From Pseudoalteromonas piratica (lineage in GTDB: Bacteria > Pseudomonadota > Gammaproteobacteria > Enterobacterales > Alteromonadaceae): DNA of 64,000 bases. Below, one piece after another: positions 28,754 to 37,812 of this stretch. The position numbers and the translations under genes are program-made. How positions within the stretch are numbered: position 1 is the first letter of the stretch; every line of letters starts with the position of its first letter. The notes under the pieces are model-generated. The model did not search any database and was not told where the DNA came from. It saw nothing but the letters and a program-made list of their open reading frames with translations. Where the stretch lies: assembly GCF_000788395.1 (NCBI RefSeq), contig NZ_CP009888.1, positions 1,632,001 to 1,696,000 of the forward strand, written 5' to 3'.

Positions 28754-28782
28754 TATTTACTTGCTGTACATATAGGTTTACA
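28744..28782 (+). promoter_or_regulatory. Tandem TyrR boxes over the tyrA promoter and start
   Basis: TGTACA-N6-TTTACA (28765-28782) differs from the TyrR consensus TGTAAA-N6-TTTACA at one base and keeps the essential G and C. A second, weaker box TGTATA-N6-TTTACT (28744-28761) lies exactly 21 bp upstream, in helical phase. Together they cover the -10 and reach to 2 bp before the tyrA ATG. That fits repression by TyrR with aromatic amino acids. Confidence 0.7.
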
Positions 28783-28784
28783 AA

Positions 28785-29912
28785 ATGAGCGAATTACAAG
28801 CCCTTCGAGAGAAAATTGATGATTGTGATAGGCAACTTGTTGAATTACTTGCAAAGCGGAATCAGATTACAGCTCAAGTTGGTGCTTATAAACAACAGCA
28901 AGGTCAACCTGTTTATGTGCCAGCTAGAGAAACAGCGTTAATTGAAGCTCGTCGCAAAGAGGCTGCAAAAGCGGGCGTTAGCCCTGAGTTAATTGAAGAT
29001 GTACTTCGTCGGCTAATGCGCGAGTCATATCAGAATCAACAGCTTGGCCTGGCATGTGTGGCGCCACAATTGTCTCCAGTTGTGATTGTCGGTGGTAAAG
29101 GTGCAATGGGCCAGTTATTTAAACGTCAATTAGAGCGCTCTGGCTATCAGGTAAATGTGCTAGATACAGATAATCAAGCGGACAAAGAAAGCTTACTTGC
29201 CAGTGCGCGTTGTGTAATTATTTCTGTGCCAATTCATGCTGTTGAATCAGTGATTGCCGCGTTACCTAAACTCCACCCTGAATGCTTGCTTGTTGACATA
29301 ACAAGTGTCAAATCATCGCCTCTAAAGGCGATGGAAAAACATCATCAAGGACCAGTGTTAGCATTACACCCAATGTTTGGTCCAGACATTCCACACTGGG
29401 TGAAACAAACGGTTGTTGTTTGTCAGGATAAGCCTTGCGATGTAGCCAATGCATTGCTTGAACAACTTACCGTATGGGGGTGTAATTTAGTGGCAATGGA
29501 TGCCAAAAAGCATGACGAAGCGATGCAAATCGTGCAGGTTATGCGTCACTTAACGACATTTGTTTATGGTCAGTTCTTAGCAAAACAAAGTCATAGCCTG
29601 GAAGAAATAGAATCCTGTTCTTCACCTATTTATCATTTAGAATTAATGATGGTAGGGCGATTATTTGCACAATCACCAGAATTGTATAGTGACATTATGC
29701 TGGCGCAATTTGATGATGTGGCACCATTAATGAAAGAATATTGTGAAGTGTTTCAACAAACATTTGAAAAATTAAAACAAAATAATAAGGCGGGATTAAT
29801 CGATGACTTTGCATTAGCGAAAACGTTTTTTTCAGATTCTGCCAGTACTTTTTTAAGTCAAAGTAAAGCATTATTGAGTAAAGCGAATGACGCAAAAGTC
29901 TTAGATTATTAA
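28785..29912 (+). CDS. tyrA: Chorismate mutase / prephenate dehydrogenase (T-protein)
   Basis: 375-aa bifunctional enzyme of tyrosine synthesis. An N-terminal chorismate mutase (LREKIDDCDRQLVELLAKRN... to about residue 90) is followed by an NAD-binding prephenate dehydrogenase domain (VVIVGGKGAMGQLF at about 103; ALHPMFGPDI). It is convergent with pheA through a shared terminator. TyrR boxes cover the promoter. Confidence 0.96.
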   Translation: MSELQALREKIDDCDRQLVELLAKRNQITAQVGAYKQQQGQPVYVPARETALIEARRKEAAKAGVSPELIEDVLRRLMRESYQNQQLGLACVAPQLSPVVIVGGKGAMGQLFKRQLERSGYQVNVLDTDNQADKESLLASARCVIISVPIHAVESVIAALPKLHPECLLVDITSVKSSPLKAMEKHHQGPVLALHPMFGPDIPHWVKQTVVVCQDKPCDVANALLEQLTVWGCNLVAMDAKKHDEAMQIVQVMRHLTTFVYGQFLAKQSHSLEEIESCSSPIYHLELMMVGRLFAQSPELYSDIMLAQFDDVAPLMKEYCEVFQQTFEKLKQNNKAGLIDDFALAKTFFSDSASTFLSQSKALLSKANDAKVLDY

Positions 29913-29913
29913 A

Positions 29914-29938
29914 AAAAGGGGCGGTAAGCCCCTTTTAT
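29914..29938. terminator. Bidirectional terminator between tyrA and pheA
   Basis: AAAAGGGGC / GCCCCTTTT 9-bp stem with a GGTAA loop, A run on one side and T run on the other, between convergent genes. Confidence 0.85.
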
Positions 29939-31095
29939 TATTCCGTTGTAACGTTTACCGCACTTAAGGTTTCACTTTGATAGCAGCCTAAAATACGAAT
30001 ATACGCTGTCACTTCTTTTAATGCGTCAAGGGCATTTCTCACCTCAGGCATATCAATGTTTGCCTCTAAATCGACATAAAATACTTCTTCCCATGGATTG
30101 CCGGGAACAGGGCGAGATTCAAGCTTAACTAAGTTGATATTATGTTGTTTGAAAATCATTAGCGCGTCAGCAAGCGCACCTGCAGACTGCTTAGTTGCCA
30201 TAATTAATGTTGTTTTAGTAGGGATCTGTTTAGATACCTTAACAGCTTTACGTGCAACAACAATAAAACGACTATGGTTATGACTTTGATTTGCAAGGTC
30301 GGCTTCTAATACTGCAAGACCTGCTTTACGAGCCGCGTCTTCAGAGGCGATTGCAGCGCCAGAACCATCCGCAGAAGCCTGTTTTAAAGCCGTTGACGTT
30401 GAATCACTATAAGCAAGTTGAACACCGCTTAAATTACTAATAAATTGGCTGCATTGAGCAAATGGTTGAGGATGACCGTATATTTTCGTCACATCTTCAA
30501 TAGCGACACCTGGGCTTGCCACTAAGCAGTGCTCAACCGCTTGTGTTAGTTCGCCAACAATAGACACCTGAGTGTGTTGTAATAAATCGTATACTTCATT
30601 AATACTGCCTGAGCAGGTATTTTCGATGGGCAATAGGCCAAAGTCAGCTTGACCAGTCTCAACTTTGTTTGTGATTTCATTGAAGCTACTGCAGCCAAGC
30701 TCAACCAGCTTGCCAGGACGACGACTGAAGTACTTATGACAAGCTAGTTGGCTGTAAGACCCTTGCCCCCCTAAATAAGCCACACGATTTGTTTCTGTAT
30801 GCAGCTCAGGGTTTAAGTTTTGTTGCAGCATCGCCTGTTGGTGTAATACCGAATCTTCAATAATGGTTTGAAAAACCCGATTTACATAATAGCCATCAAG
30901 CCCCAGTGAACTGCCGTAACTAATTAGCTTTTCAAGCAGAGCTTGTTCTCGTTGTTCATCACGAATAGGTTTGTTGTTTGCGATTTTATATTCAACAACT
31001 CCATGACTGACGCGACGTCTTTTAGCCAATAAGACTAACAACTCCGAGTCTATTTCATTGATATCCCTACGAAGGGACTCAAGCGCATTGGACAT
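29938..31095 (-). CDS. pheA: Chorismate mutase / prephenate dehydratase (P-protein)
   Basis: 385-aa bifunctional enzyme of phenylalanine synthesis. The chorismate mutase is at about residues 1-95, the prephenate dehydratase domain at about 105-285 (AYLGGQGSYSQLA; GLLPIENTCSGSINEVYDLL) and a C-terminal ACT domain at about 300-375 with the KLESRP phenylalanine-binding motif. The ribosome site GAGGAAAA precedes the ATG. Expression is controlled by a Phe-codon attenuator in its leader. Confidence 0.97.
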   Translation of the reverse strand: MSNALESLRRDINEIDSELLVLLAKRRRVSHGVVEYKIANNKPIRDEQREQALLEKLISYGSSLGLDGYYVNRVFQTIIEDSVLHQQAMLQQNLNPELHTETNRVAYLGGQGSYSQLACHKYFSRRPGKLVELGCSSFNEITNKVETGQADFGLLPIENTCSGSINEVYDLLQHTQVSIVGELTQAVEHCLVASPGVAIEDVTKIYGHPQPFAQCSQFISNLSGVQLAYSDSTSTALKQASADGSGAAIASEDAARKAGLAVLEADLANQSHNHSRFIVVARKAVKVSKQIPTKTTLIMATKQSAGALADALMIFKQHNINLVKLESRPVPGNPWEEVFYVDLEANIDMPEVRNALDALKEVTAYIRILGCYQSETLSAVNVTTE

Positions 31096-31116
31096 TTTAT
31101 TTTCCTCATTCCCAAT

Positions 31117-31184
31117 TGCAAAAAAAAACCTCCCAGTGGGAGGTTTAGTTTGACTTAAGCTTTTTCACAATAAAGTCGCCTCCC
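31117..31184 (-). promoter_or_regulatory. pheA transcription attenuator (antiterminator/terminator)
   Basis: Reading the minus strand, the segment CGGGAGGCG just after the leader-peptide stop holds GGGAGG (plus-strand 31179-31184). GGGAGG can pair with the CCTCCC of the downstream terminator arm. The terminator itself is AAACCTCCC / GGGAGGTTT (31126-31146, 3-nt loop) followed by nine U in RNA. If the ribosome stalls on Phe codons, the antiterminator can form; otherwise the terminator stops the message 22 nt before pheA. Confidence 0.85.
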
Positions 31185-31187
31185 GAG

Positions 31188-31235
31188 TTACGGATGGTGA
31201 AAAAAAAAGCTAAAGTTAAAAATTAATCTGTTCAT
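31188..31235 (-). CDS. pheL: pheA leader peptide, 15 aa
   Basis: Translated peptide MNRLIFNFSFFFHHP, with five Phe among 15 residues, three in a row. It ends at TAA directly before the antiterminator strand. This is the same logic as E. coli PheL (Phe-rich, 15 aa). There is no clear Shine-Dalgarno: the six bases before ATG are CGGGTT, and the predicted transcription start falls on or next to the A of ATG. It would act as the sensor of charged tRNA-Phe. Confidence 0.87.
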   Translation of the reverse strand: MNRLIFNFSFFFHHP

Positions 31236-31241
31236 AACCCG

Positions 31242-31270
31242 AATGTAGGAATAAGTGATGGCAAAGTCAA
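31242..31270 (-). promoter_or_regulatory. Predicted sigma70 promoter of pheL-pheA
   Basis: On the minus strand TTGACT (plus 31265-31270), spacer of 17 bp, TACATT (plus 31242-31247). The -10 is followed by only six bases before the leader-peptide ATG. The rest of the 331-bp gap (31271-31426) holds the start region of the divergent GGDEF-EAL gene and no other recognisable feature. Confidence 0.7.
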
Positions 31271-31426
31271 CCGTTAAATGTGGGTATCTTGTTTCAAAAT
31301 CAAATTTATCATTATTTATTATGGCTTTTTGCTATTAAACCTAAAAAAAGGTGTAGAAATTGATTAGATTCTTTTATAGTTCAAATCAGAATAAAAAACG
31401 AGTTGCAGCAGAAGTAAGGTTACATT

Positions 31427-34400
31427 GTGAACTCTAAACATTTGGATGCGAGTTTTGGTCTTAATGCTTTAAGCGCTAAATTATCCATATTAATATCGGC
31501 GATTTGCTTGATTGCAGGATTAACCGCTGCCTACTTGATGGTTAAGTCTGAGCGAAAACAATTACTTTTCGAAGAATATGGTGTGCTTACTGAGCTTTCA
31601 AAACCGTTTATCGAACGTTTTGAGAACTTATTAGATGAGAAAAAACGCATTGCTGTTGATGCCAACACCATTGTAACCGAAGCGCTATATTCAGAAAAAG
31701 CACTGGCAGAAAAAGTTGTGCCGAGCAAGTTAGTCTTTGGTAAAGATGGCAGCATACGCAGTTCTTCAAGTACCAATGTTGCGGGTGTTCGCTCAGCTGC
31801 CTTTTTACCTCAGCAAAACTATAGCCACGAATACAAACGAATTTTTGCCCAAACAGAGCAGGTTTGGTCGCAACTCGCCCCCATTTTAACTGACGAAACA
31901 TTCTTCAACTATTATTTTATAAGCCAAGACCGCTTTATTCGAATCTCTCCCCCTAATTGGGCTTTAAATGTGCCGGCAAATCATGATTTTAGGCAAGACG
32001 TTTTTTATGAGATAGGTACACCTCAAGCTAACCCTAACTTAGAGGCATCTTGGACACCCATTTATTACGATGATATTTGGGAGCGCTGGGTTATTAGCTT
32101 AATCGTGCCATTGCACTATGGCGGTGAGTTTAAAGGTATCACTGGCAGTGATATTGAACTGCCAAAGTTACAAGCGATGTTTCCAGACAAAGTGGGCGAT
32201 GCAAAACTATTTGTATTAAACAGCGCAGGGCAAATAATTCAGTTTGAAGGTAAAACTGATATTATTACGCGTATCGGCGGCACAATGAATGACGAGCTCG
32301 ATACAAAAAATCAATTACCTGTTGAGCTGCGTAGTCAAATTGACAGTTTATTAGCGAATAACCGAAATGAATCACAAGGTGAGTTTTCGATTGATGACAG
32401 TAAACACATCTTCAGCATTCAAAAGTTTAGCGACTTTGATTGGTATATTGGTGTTTATAAAACACATTCCGAAGCACTTTCTGCGATTGACGAGATAGAA
32501 GTTAAATTCTTTGGTTTGTTTATTCTCTATGCAGTACTTGTTGTACTCTTGTTGCATCAGACGCTTTCTCATCTAGTTATTAAACGCATCAAAGCATTAG
32601 TTTCTAGCTCACGTGAAGTGGCTAGAGGGCAATTCGAAACGGCACAAAAACTTGCCGTTAATAAAGACGAAATCGGCTTACTAAATTTTGAATTTGGTGC
32701 GATGGCGGGCAAGCTTGAAAAAACCATGGGTGACTTACGCCAAGAACTTGCTGAAAAAGAGGTGGCGGAACAACGTGCTCGTCGTTTATCTAAGGCAGTT
32801 GAATTCTCTGGCTCGGCAGTAGTTATCACCGATGAACATTTAAATATCGAATACGTAAACCCTAAATTAATTGAAATGACAGGGTTCGAAAAAGATCATT
32901 TTATTGGGCAGCCATTACTGGTTCTTATGGAGCCAGATATGATGATTTTGGTTGAGGATATCGTTCAGGATTTATTGGCACGCCATCATTGGAAAGGGGA
33001 TACGCTCTTACATAACACTGACAAACGTGCGTTGTGGGTATCGCTATCAGTTTCACCAATTCGTGATGATAATCATAAAGTATACAGTTACGTTGCTTCC
33101 GCACAGGATATTTCTTTTGTAAAAGAAAGCCAGCGCAAAATGGAGCAATTGGCGTACTATGATACACTAACGGGCCTTGCGAATCGTGCGCTATTTCGCA
33201 TGCAGTTAAAAAAATCATTAGCACTTGCATCACGTGGACACTATTCATTTGCGCTGTTTTATTTTGATTTGGATGAGTTTAAACGAATAAACGATACGCT
33301 AGGTCATGATGCTGGTGACCAACTTTTACTTGAGGTGGCACAGCGTCTACAGAAACGCCTTCGAGCTGAGGATACTATCGCGCGTCTAGGTGGTGATGAG
33401 TTTGCTGTTTTGTTAAGTGGCATTAATGACCGTGATCAAGCGGCAGATGTGGCATTAACGATTCAAAACACCTTAAGTCAACCAATTCGTCTTGGCAGTA
33501 ATGAAGTGATCGTCAGTGCCAGTATCGGTATTACGATGGCATCTGAACAAAGCCCTGAAGAAGATGTATTGTTAAAGCATGCTGATCTTGCCATGTATGA
33601 AGCAAAAGCATTAGGTAAGAACACTTATTATTTCTATAACGATACCCTTGATGCTGCTGCGAAAGAACGCTTGTTCATCGAGAATGAATTACGAATTGGT
33701 ATTAAAGAACAACAATTTGAACTTTATTATCAGCCTCAAATTAACATCAATAACGAACAAATTGTTGGTTTTGAAGCTCTCATTCGATGGCATCACCCAA
33801 CATTGGGTTACATAGCTCCGGACAAGTTTATACCGATTGCTGAGGCGACAGGTCTTATTGTCGAATTAGGAGAGTGGGTGTTATGGGAGTCTTGTGCTTT
33901 TGCCCAGAGAATGGCATTAAAAGACCATGGCAGTAATATTTCGATTAATCTGTCAGCACGTCAATTCAAAGACACGAGCCTTATCCCGCTGTTAGAAAAA
34001 GTCATCGCTAAAACAGGCATTGATGCAGCGCGAATTCACTTAGAACTTACAGAAAGTATGCTTATGGGGGATGTTGAAGGGTCAATTAAGCAGATGCATC
34101 AATTGAAGGCATTAGGTGTCTCATTATCGATTGATGACTTTGGTACTGGCTATTCATCACTCAGTTATCTAAAACGTTTCCCTCTCGATATTCTGAAAAT
34201 TGATCGCTCATTTATTAAGGATATTCCTGAAGACAGTAATGACATGGAAATCACCGCAGCAATCATAGCAATGGCACAAAAACTGAACCTAGAGCTCGTT
34301 GCAGAAGGTGTTGAAAGTGAAGAGCAGATTGATTTCTTAAAAATTAATAATTGCGAAGTCGTGCAAGGGTATTTCTACAGTAAGCCTGTACCTGAGCACG

Positions 34401-34444
34401 AAATCTCATTAATGGTGGATAAAATTCAAGGGAATGGCTTTTAG
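31427..34444 (+). CDS. Membrane PAS-GGDEF-EAL cyclic-di-GMP protein with periplasmic Cache-like sensor
   Basis: 1005 aa. TM1 is at about 18-39, a large periplasmic sensor region (Cache-like, about 40-360) and TM2 at about 364-387. A HAMP linker follows, then a PAS domain (about 455-570, AVVITDEHLNIEYVN). GGDEF domain with intact GGDEF at 655-659 and EAL domain with EAL at 783-785 (GFEALIRWHHP) plus DDFGTGYSSLSYLKRFPLDILKID. Both active-site motifs look intact, so it could make or break c-di-GMP. The start is GTG 31427 with GTAAGG upstream. It stands as a single gene, divergent from pheA. Confidence 0.93.
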   Translation: MNSKHLDASFGLNALSAKLSILISAICLIAGLTAAYLMVKSERKQLLFEEYGVLTELSKPFIERFENLLDEKKRIAVDANTIVTEALYSEKALAEKVVPSKLVFGKDGSIRSSSSTNVAGVRSAAFLPQQNYSHEYKRIFAQTEQVWSQLAPILTDETFFNYYFISQDRFIRISPPNWALNVPANHDFRQDVFYEIGTPQANPNLEASWTPIYYDDIWERWVISLIVPLHYGGEFKGITGSDIELPKLQAMFPDKVGDAKLFVLNSAGQIIQFEGKTDIITRIGGTMNDELDTKNQLPVELRSQIDSLLANNRNESQGEFSIDDSKHIFSIQKFSDFDWYIGVYKTHSEALSAIDEIEVKFFGLFILYAVLVVLLLHQTLSHLVIKRIKALVSSSREVARGQFETAQKLAVNKDEIGLLNFEFGAMAGKLEKTMGDLRQELAEKEVAEQRARRLSKAVEFSGSAVVITDEHLNIEYVNPKLIEMTGFEKDHFIGQPLLVLMEPDMMILVEDIVQDLLARHHWKGDTLLHNTDKRALWVSLSVSPIRDDNHKVYSYVASAQDISFVKESQRKMEQLAYYDTLTGLANRALFRMQLKKSLALASRGHYSFALFYFDLDEFKRINDTLGHDAGDQLLLEVAQRLQKRLRAEDTIARLGGDEFAVLLSGINDRDQAADVALTIQNTLSQPIRLGSNEVIVSASIGITMASEQSPEEDVLLKHADLAMYEAKALGKNTYYFYNDTLDAAAKERLFIENELRIGIKEQQFELYYQPQININNEQIVGFEALIRWHHPTLGYIAPDKFIPIAEATGLIVELGEWVLWESCAFAQRMALKDHGSNISINLSARQFKDTSLIPLLEKVIAKTGIDAARIHLELTESMLMGDVEGSIKQMHQLKALGVSLSIDDFGTGYSSLSYLKRFPLDILKIDRSFIKDIPEDSNDMEITAAIIAMAQKLNLELVAEGVESEEQIDFLKINNCEVVQGYFYSKPVPEHEISLMVDKIQGNGF

Positions 34445-34463
34445 TTTTAGTCGTTTTACTAAG

Positions 34464-34489
34464 AGGGAGAGATATTGCATCTCTCCCTT
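34464..34489. terminator. Hairpin between the GGDEF-EAL gene and yciH
   Basis: AGGGAGAGAT / ATCTCTCCCT 10-bp perfect stem with an ATTGC loop between convergent genes; the T tract is weak on both sides. Confidence 0.6.
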
Positions 34490-34494
34490 ATGCT

Positions 34495-34824
34495 TTAACC
34501 ACCGGCAATTTTTACTTTGAAACCTTGTTGTTCAAGCAGACCTTTTAACTTTTCTCTGTCATCGCCTTGGATTTCAATAACCCCTTCTTTAACCGCACCA
34601 CCTTGTCCCATTTTTGATTTAAGTAGCTTTGCTAGCTTTTTTAAATCATGTGCTGTTGGGTCAATACCTACCACGAGCATGACACCTTTGCCTTTTCTAC
34701 CCTTTGTTTGTTTTTCAATACGGATAAAACCATCTTTGAATAACTTAACATCGAGTTCAGGCGCTTCTTTGGGCTGATTAATACGACCACTTTCTGTTGA
34801 GTAAACCAAATTTGAGTCTGACAT
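34495..34824 (-). CDS. yciH: SUI1/eIF1-like protein YciH
   Basis: 109 aa from the ATG at 34824 (MSDSNLVYSTESGRI). An in-frame ATG 13 codons upstream is possible but the extension (MINWHHKKLRGFS) is not conserved-looking. The SUI1 fold is shown by IRIEKQTKGRKGKGVMLVVG and the glycine-rich end (MGQGGAVKEGVIEIQGD). In E. coli YciH acts on translation initiation fidelity and stress; the exact role is not settled. Confidence 0.9.
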   Translation of the reverse strand: MSDSNLVYSTESGRINQPKEAPELDVKLFKDGFIRIEKQTKGRKGKGVMLVVGIDPTAHDLKKLAKLLKSKMGQGGAVKEGVIEIQGDDREKLKGLLEQQGFKVKIAGG

Positions 34825-35005
34825 ACTAAATCCACGTAATTTTTTATGATGCCAGTTTATCATATTTTTTAAATAAACTATCTGCGCTATCTTTTTTTAG
34901 ATTTTTTTCAGTTATTATTTGCAAATTAGCGAGTTAGATACTTAATTTAAATAAAGTGAATGGCGTGAAATTAGCAATGCATTTGGACATTCCAAGGAGA
35001 ATTAA

Positions 35006-35311
35006 ATGAGTTTGAATAAGGCTCTTTCGCCAGATGGCAAATTATTTACGATTGAAATCAAGGGGAAATTTGATTTCAACTTAGTACAATCATTTAGAAG
35101 TGCTTACGCAGACGTCGGTACCGGTGTACCTAAAGTGATTATCGATTTACGAGAAACTGAATATATGGATAGCTCTGCGCTAGGCATGCTGCTCAACATG
35201 AAAAAGTCTCTAGGGGATTCTGTTAGCGGCATACACATTGCTAATTGCAGACCTCAGATTAAAAAGATTTTGCAAATTTCGCGTTTTGATAAGAAATTTG
35301 ATATTGATTGA
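35006..35311 (+). CDS. STAS-domain anti-sigma-factor antagonist (CrsA-like)
   Basis: 101 aa, single STAS domain. The loop YMDSSALGMLLNM carries the phospho-acceptor serine (Ser56 or Ser57) of anti-anti-sigma proteins. AAGGAG precedes the ATG, and the kinase/phosphatase regulator starts 7 bp downstream. The pair looks like the Shewanella CrsA-CrsR partner-switching module that controls RpoS. The family is certain; the target is inferred. Confidence 0.88.
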   Translation: MSLNKALSPDGKLFTIEIKGKFDFNLVQSFRSAYADVGTGVPKVIIDLRETEYMDSSALGMLLNMKKSLGDSVSGIHIANCRPQIKKILQISRFDKKFDID

Positions 35312-35318
35312 TTAGCCA

Positions 35319-36965
35319 ATGAAGATATTGGTTGTTGATGATCAAGAGTTAAATCGAAATCTTTTACGTTTCATGCTTGAGCAAGAGCAACATCAAGTTG
35401 CTCTAGCCGAGGATGGGGAAAAAGCGTTACAAGTATTTGATGAGTTTAACCCTGACTTAGTATTGCTTGATGTTGTAATGCCAAAGATGGATGGCTTTGC
35501 AGTAGCGCCACTTTTAAAAGCAAAATCCGCTGAAGTATATCTGCCTATCATTTTTATCACAGCACTCGATGACAAAAGCAGCCTTGAAAAGTGCTTGCAA
35601 GTCGGTGGCGATGATTTTTTAAATAAACCGTTCGACAAAGTTATTTTATCAGCCAAAATCAAAGCTCACGCCCGAACACGAGAGCTTAGCAAAAAAACAT
35701 ATAAGCAAAATCGTGAACTCGCTTATTACCAACTTCATACCGAACGTGAACATGAACTGGTCGAGCACATTTTTGATAACGCCTTAGAAAATCGCTTTTT
35801 ATTGCCAGAACTGATTGAGTTTAATCTGTCTCCTGCATCGATGTTTAACGGTGATATATTTTTAATGGCGCCGAGTTGTACTGGCGGAGTGTATGTCTTG
35901 ATGGGGGATTTCACAGGGCATGGCCTCGCTGCTGCAATGGGGGCACTTCCTGCGTCAAAAATCTTTTATTCGATGACACAAAAAGGTTTGTCTATAGGAG
36001 ACATTGCAGCAGAACTTAATCACACCCTATATGATTTATTACCCGGCAACATGTTTTGTGCAGCAAGTATCATTGAAATTAATAGCTCAGGTCGATCTTT
36101 TTCGGCTTGGTTGGGCGGATTGCCCGATGGCTTCTTGCTGAGTAAAGATGGCCAAGTTAAGCAAAAGCTGACATCAAGGCACATGGCGTTGGGTATTCTG
36201 GATGAGTTTGAATTTGAACGTGACACTGTTTACATTGAAACTGAATTAGACGATAAGATTTTTCTGTATACTGATGGCGTAATTGAAGCAGAAAATAATC
36301 GAGGAGAGTTCTTTGGCGAAGAACGCCTACTAAAGAAAGTATCTGCGCCTACTTTTACAGAGCTAGGCTCGATAGTAGATTCTGTTAAACGTTTCACAGG
36401 AAAACAGGACCAGCAAGATGACCTCAGCTTAGCGTTGATAAAATGTAAGCCATCACCAATAACTCCGCAACTCAGTGATGAATACTTAAGCACTCCATTA
36501 AATATCTCTATGACTCTGGATGCCGATCACTTAAAAAATACCGATCCTGTCCTAGATGTTGTTGAAATGATCTGTGCAATGAAGGGATGTTCAGAGCATC
36601 GCTCTAATTTATTCTTACTGATCTCAGAAACCTTTAATAATGCCTTAGAGCATGGTGTTTTGGGTTTAGAGTCAGGTTTAAAAGATAGCGATGAAGGGTT
36701 TTGCCAATACTATGAACTGCGCGCCGAGCGATTATCAGCGCTTGCAGAAGGGAAAATAACCCTCGATATTAATTACCTTCCCGAACAGCCAAAAATTTGT
36801 TTTACGATAACAGACTCAGGTGATGGGTTTATCAAACATCATGTAAATGATGATGATAACTTCCATGGCAGAGGGCTTGGTTTGATAAAAGAAATTGCAG
36901 AGTCTGTTGAACTCAATGAATGTGGAAATCAAATAACCGTCTCTTATTCTTTAGTACACAGTTAA
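35319..36965 (+). CDS. Response regulator with PP2C phosphatase and HATPase domains (CrsR-like)
   Basis: 548 aa. Receiver domain at about 1-120 (VDDQELNRN; phospho-acceptor Asp51 in LLDVVMPKMDG). SpoIIE/RsbU-type PP2C phosphatase at about 150-370 (MGDFTGHGLAAAMGALPASKIFY; YTDGVIEAENNRGEFFG). Anti-sigma kinase-like HATPase at about 395-545 (NNALEHGVLG N-box; ITDSGDGF; HGRGLGL). One protein thus has both the enzyme that dephosphorylates and the one that could phosphorylate the neighbouring STAS partner, with control by phosphorylation of the receiver. This three-domain layout is that of CrsR. Confidence 0.9.
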   Translation: MKILVVDDQELNRNLLRFMLEQEQHQVALAEDGEKALQVFDEFNPDLVLLDVVMPKMDGFAVAPLLKAKSAEVYLPIIFITALDDKSSLEKCLQVGGDDFLNKPFDKVILSAKIKAHARTRELSKKTYKQNRELAYYQLHTEREHELVEHIFDNALENRFLLPELIEFNLSPASMFNGDIFLMAPSCTGGVYVLMGDFTGHGLAAAMGALPASKIFYSMTQKGLSIGDIAAELNHTLYDLLPGNMFCAASIIEINSSGRSFSAWLGGLPDGFLLSKDGQVKQKLTSRHMALGILDEFEFERDTVYIETELDDKIFLYTDGVIEAENNRGEFFGEERLLKKVSAPTFTELGSIVDSVKRFTGKQDQQDDLSLALIKCKPSPITPQLSDEYLSTPLNISMTLDADHLKNTDPVLDVVEMICAMKGCSEHRSNLFLLISETFNNALEHGVLGLESGLKDSDEGFCQYYELRAERLSALAEGKITLDINYLPEQPKICFTITDSGDGFIKHHVNDDDNFHGRGLGLIKEIAESVELNECGNQITVSYSLVHS

Positions 36966-37032
36966 TCTTTACTTGCAAAACATAATAAAAGAGCTATAAA
37001 CTCTATTCTCTCAAAGAGGTTTAGATGTTTGG

Positions 37033-37692
37033 ATGGCTAAATTGATAGATTTTACAAGTTATAAGTTGGATCCTGCTAAAGTTACGGAGTTTCGCGAGTT
37101 AATCGAAAGTGAAATTAAACGTGCAAATATTGAACTGGTTGAATGGCAGTATTTGATCCCTGAGTTAGGCGAAGGCGGGAGCTGTAGTTTGTTTGGGCAG
37201 TTACAAGAAGCGCCATTTAAGTTAAATGAGTTTGTTGAGCCAAATGATGCAAACAAACGCTCACTTGCTGCCTTGACAAGCATTGTTAAATTTGTCGAGC
37301 AGCAAAACTTAGTCGACTGGTTTGGTATTTATCAATCGCGTCAAGTAGAGGGAATAACACAATTACTTAAACTCGCTTATTTCGGTAATCCAAGCCGTCC
37401 TCTTTTTCCAGTTGATGAAAACTATGCGCGTATTAGTAACAATGCGTTTGTTGCATTAAATGGACAAGGTCGTGTTATTAATAATGTTGAGCAATACATT
37501 GCAAATGGTGGAGAGTATTATACTTGCGATCCTGCGGTTAAGTCTGAAGTGTGTTTGCCACACTTTTCTCAGGCAGGTGAGGTGTTAGGTATTATTGACG
37601 CTGAAGCATTTGAGAACGATGTATTTCATCAGGATGCATTAGCGCTTTTTCAAGCGGTATGTGAAGTAGTCCCCAATTACTTACCTGAATAA
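37033..37692 (+). CDS. GAF-domain protein related to free Met-R-sulfoxide reductase
   Basis: 219 aa. The C-terminal two thirds is GAF-like; YYTCDPAVKSEVCLPHFSQAGEVLGIIDAEAF matches the active strand of the MsrC/YebR family (CD-x3-SE-x-x-LP-x3). The catalytic-type Cys lies in the same place as the reductase cysteine. The N-terminus is longer than in E. coli MsrC. The activity could have been lost; I call the family, not the function. It is not obviously linked to its neighbours. Confidence 0.6.
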   Translation: MAKLIDFTSYKLDPAKVTEFRELIESEIKRANIELVEWQYLIPELGEGGSCSLFGQLQEAPFKLNEFVEPNDANKRSLAALTSIVKFVEQQNLVDWFGIYQSRQVEGITQLLKLAYFGNPSRPLFPVDENYARISNNAFVALNGQGRVINNVEQYIANGGEYYTCDPAVKSEVCLPHFSQAGEVLGIIDAEAFENDVFHQDALALFQAVCEVVPNYLPE

Positions 37693-37812
37693 TCTAAAGC
37701 AAAAAATTATAAACATTCATGTTATGAAATTTTCTTTAGATACTTCTTCAAAACTAAGAGTGTGGTAAGCTACGGCTTCATCCCACAAAAACATTCAATT
37801 TAAGAGATAATT

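Noticed and set aside
34825..34863. Longer yciH start
   Set aside because: The 13 added residues are not typical of SUI1 proteins, and the ATG at 34824 has a GGA site upstream.
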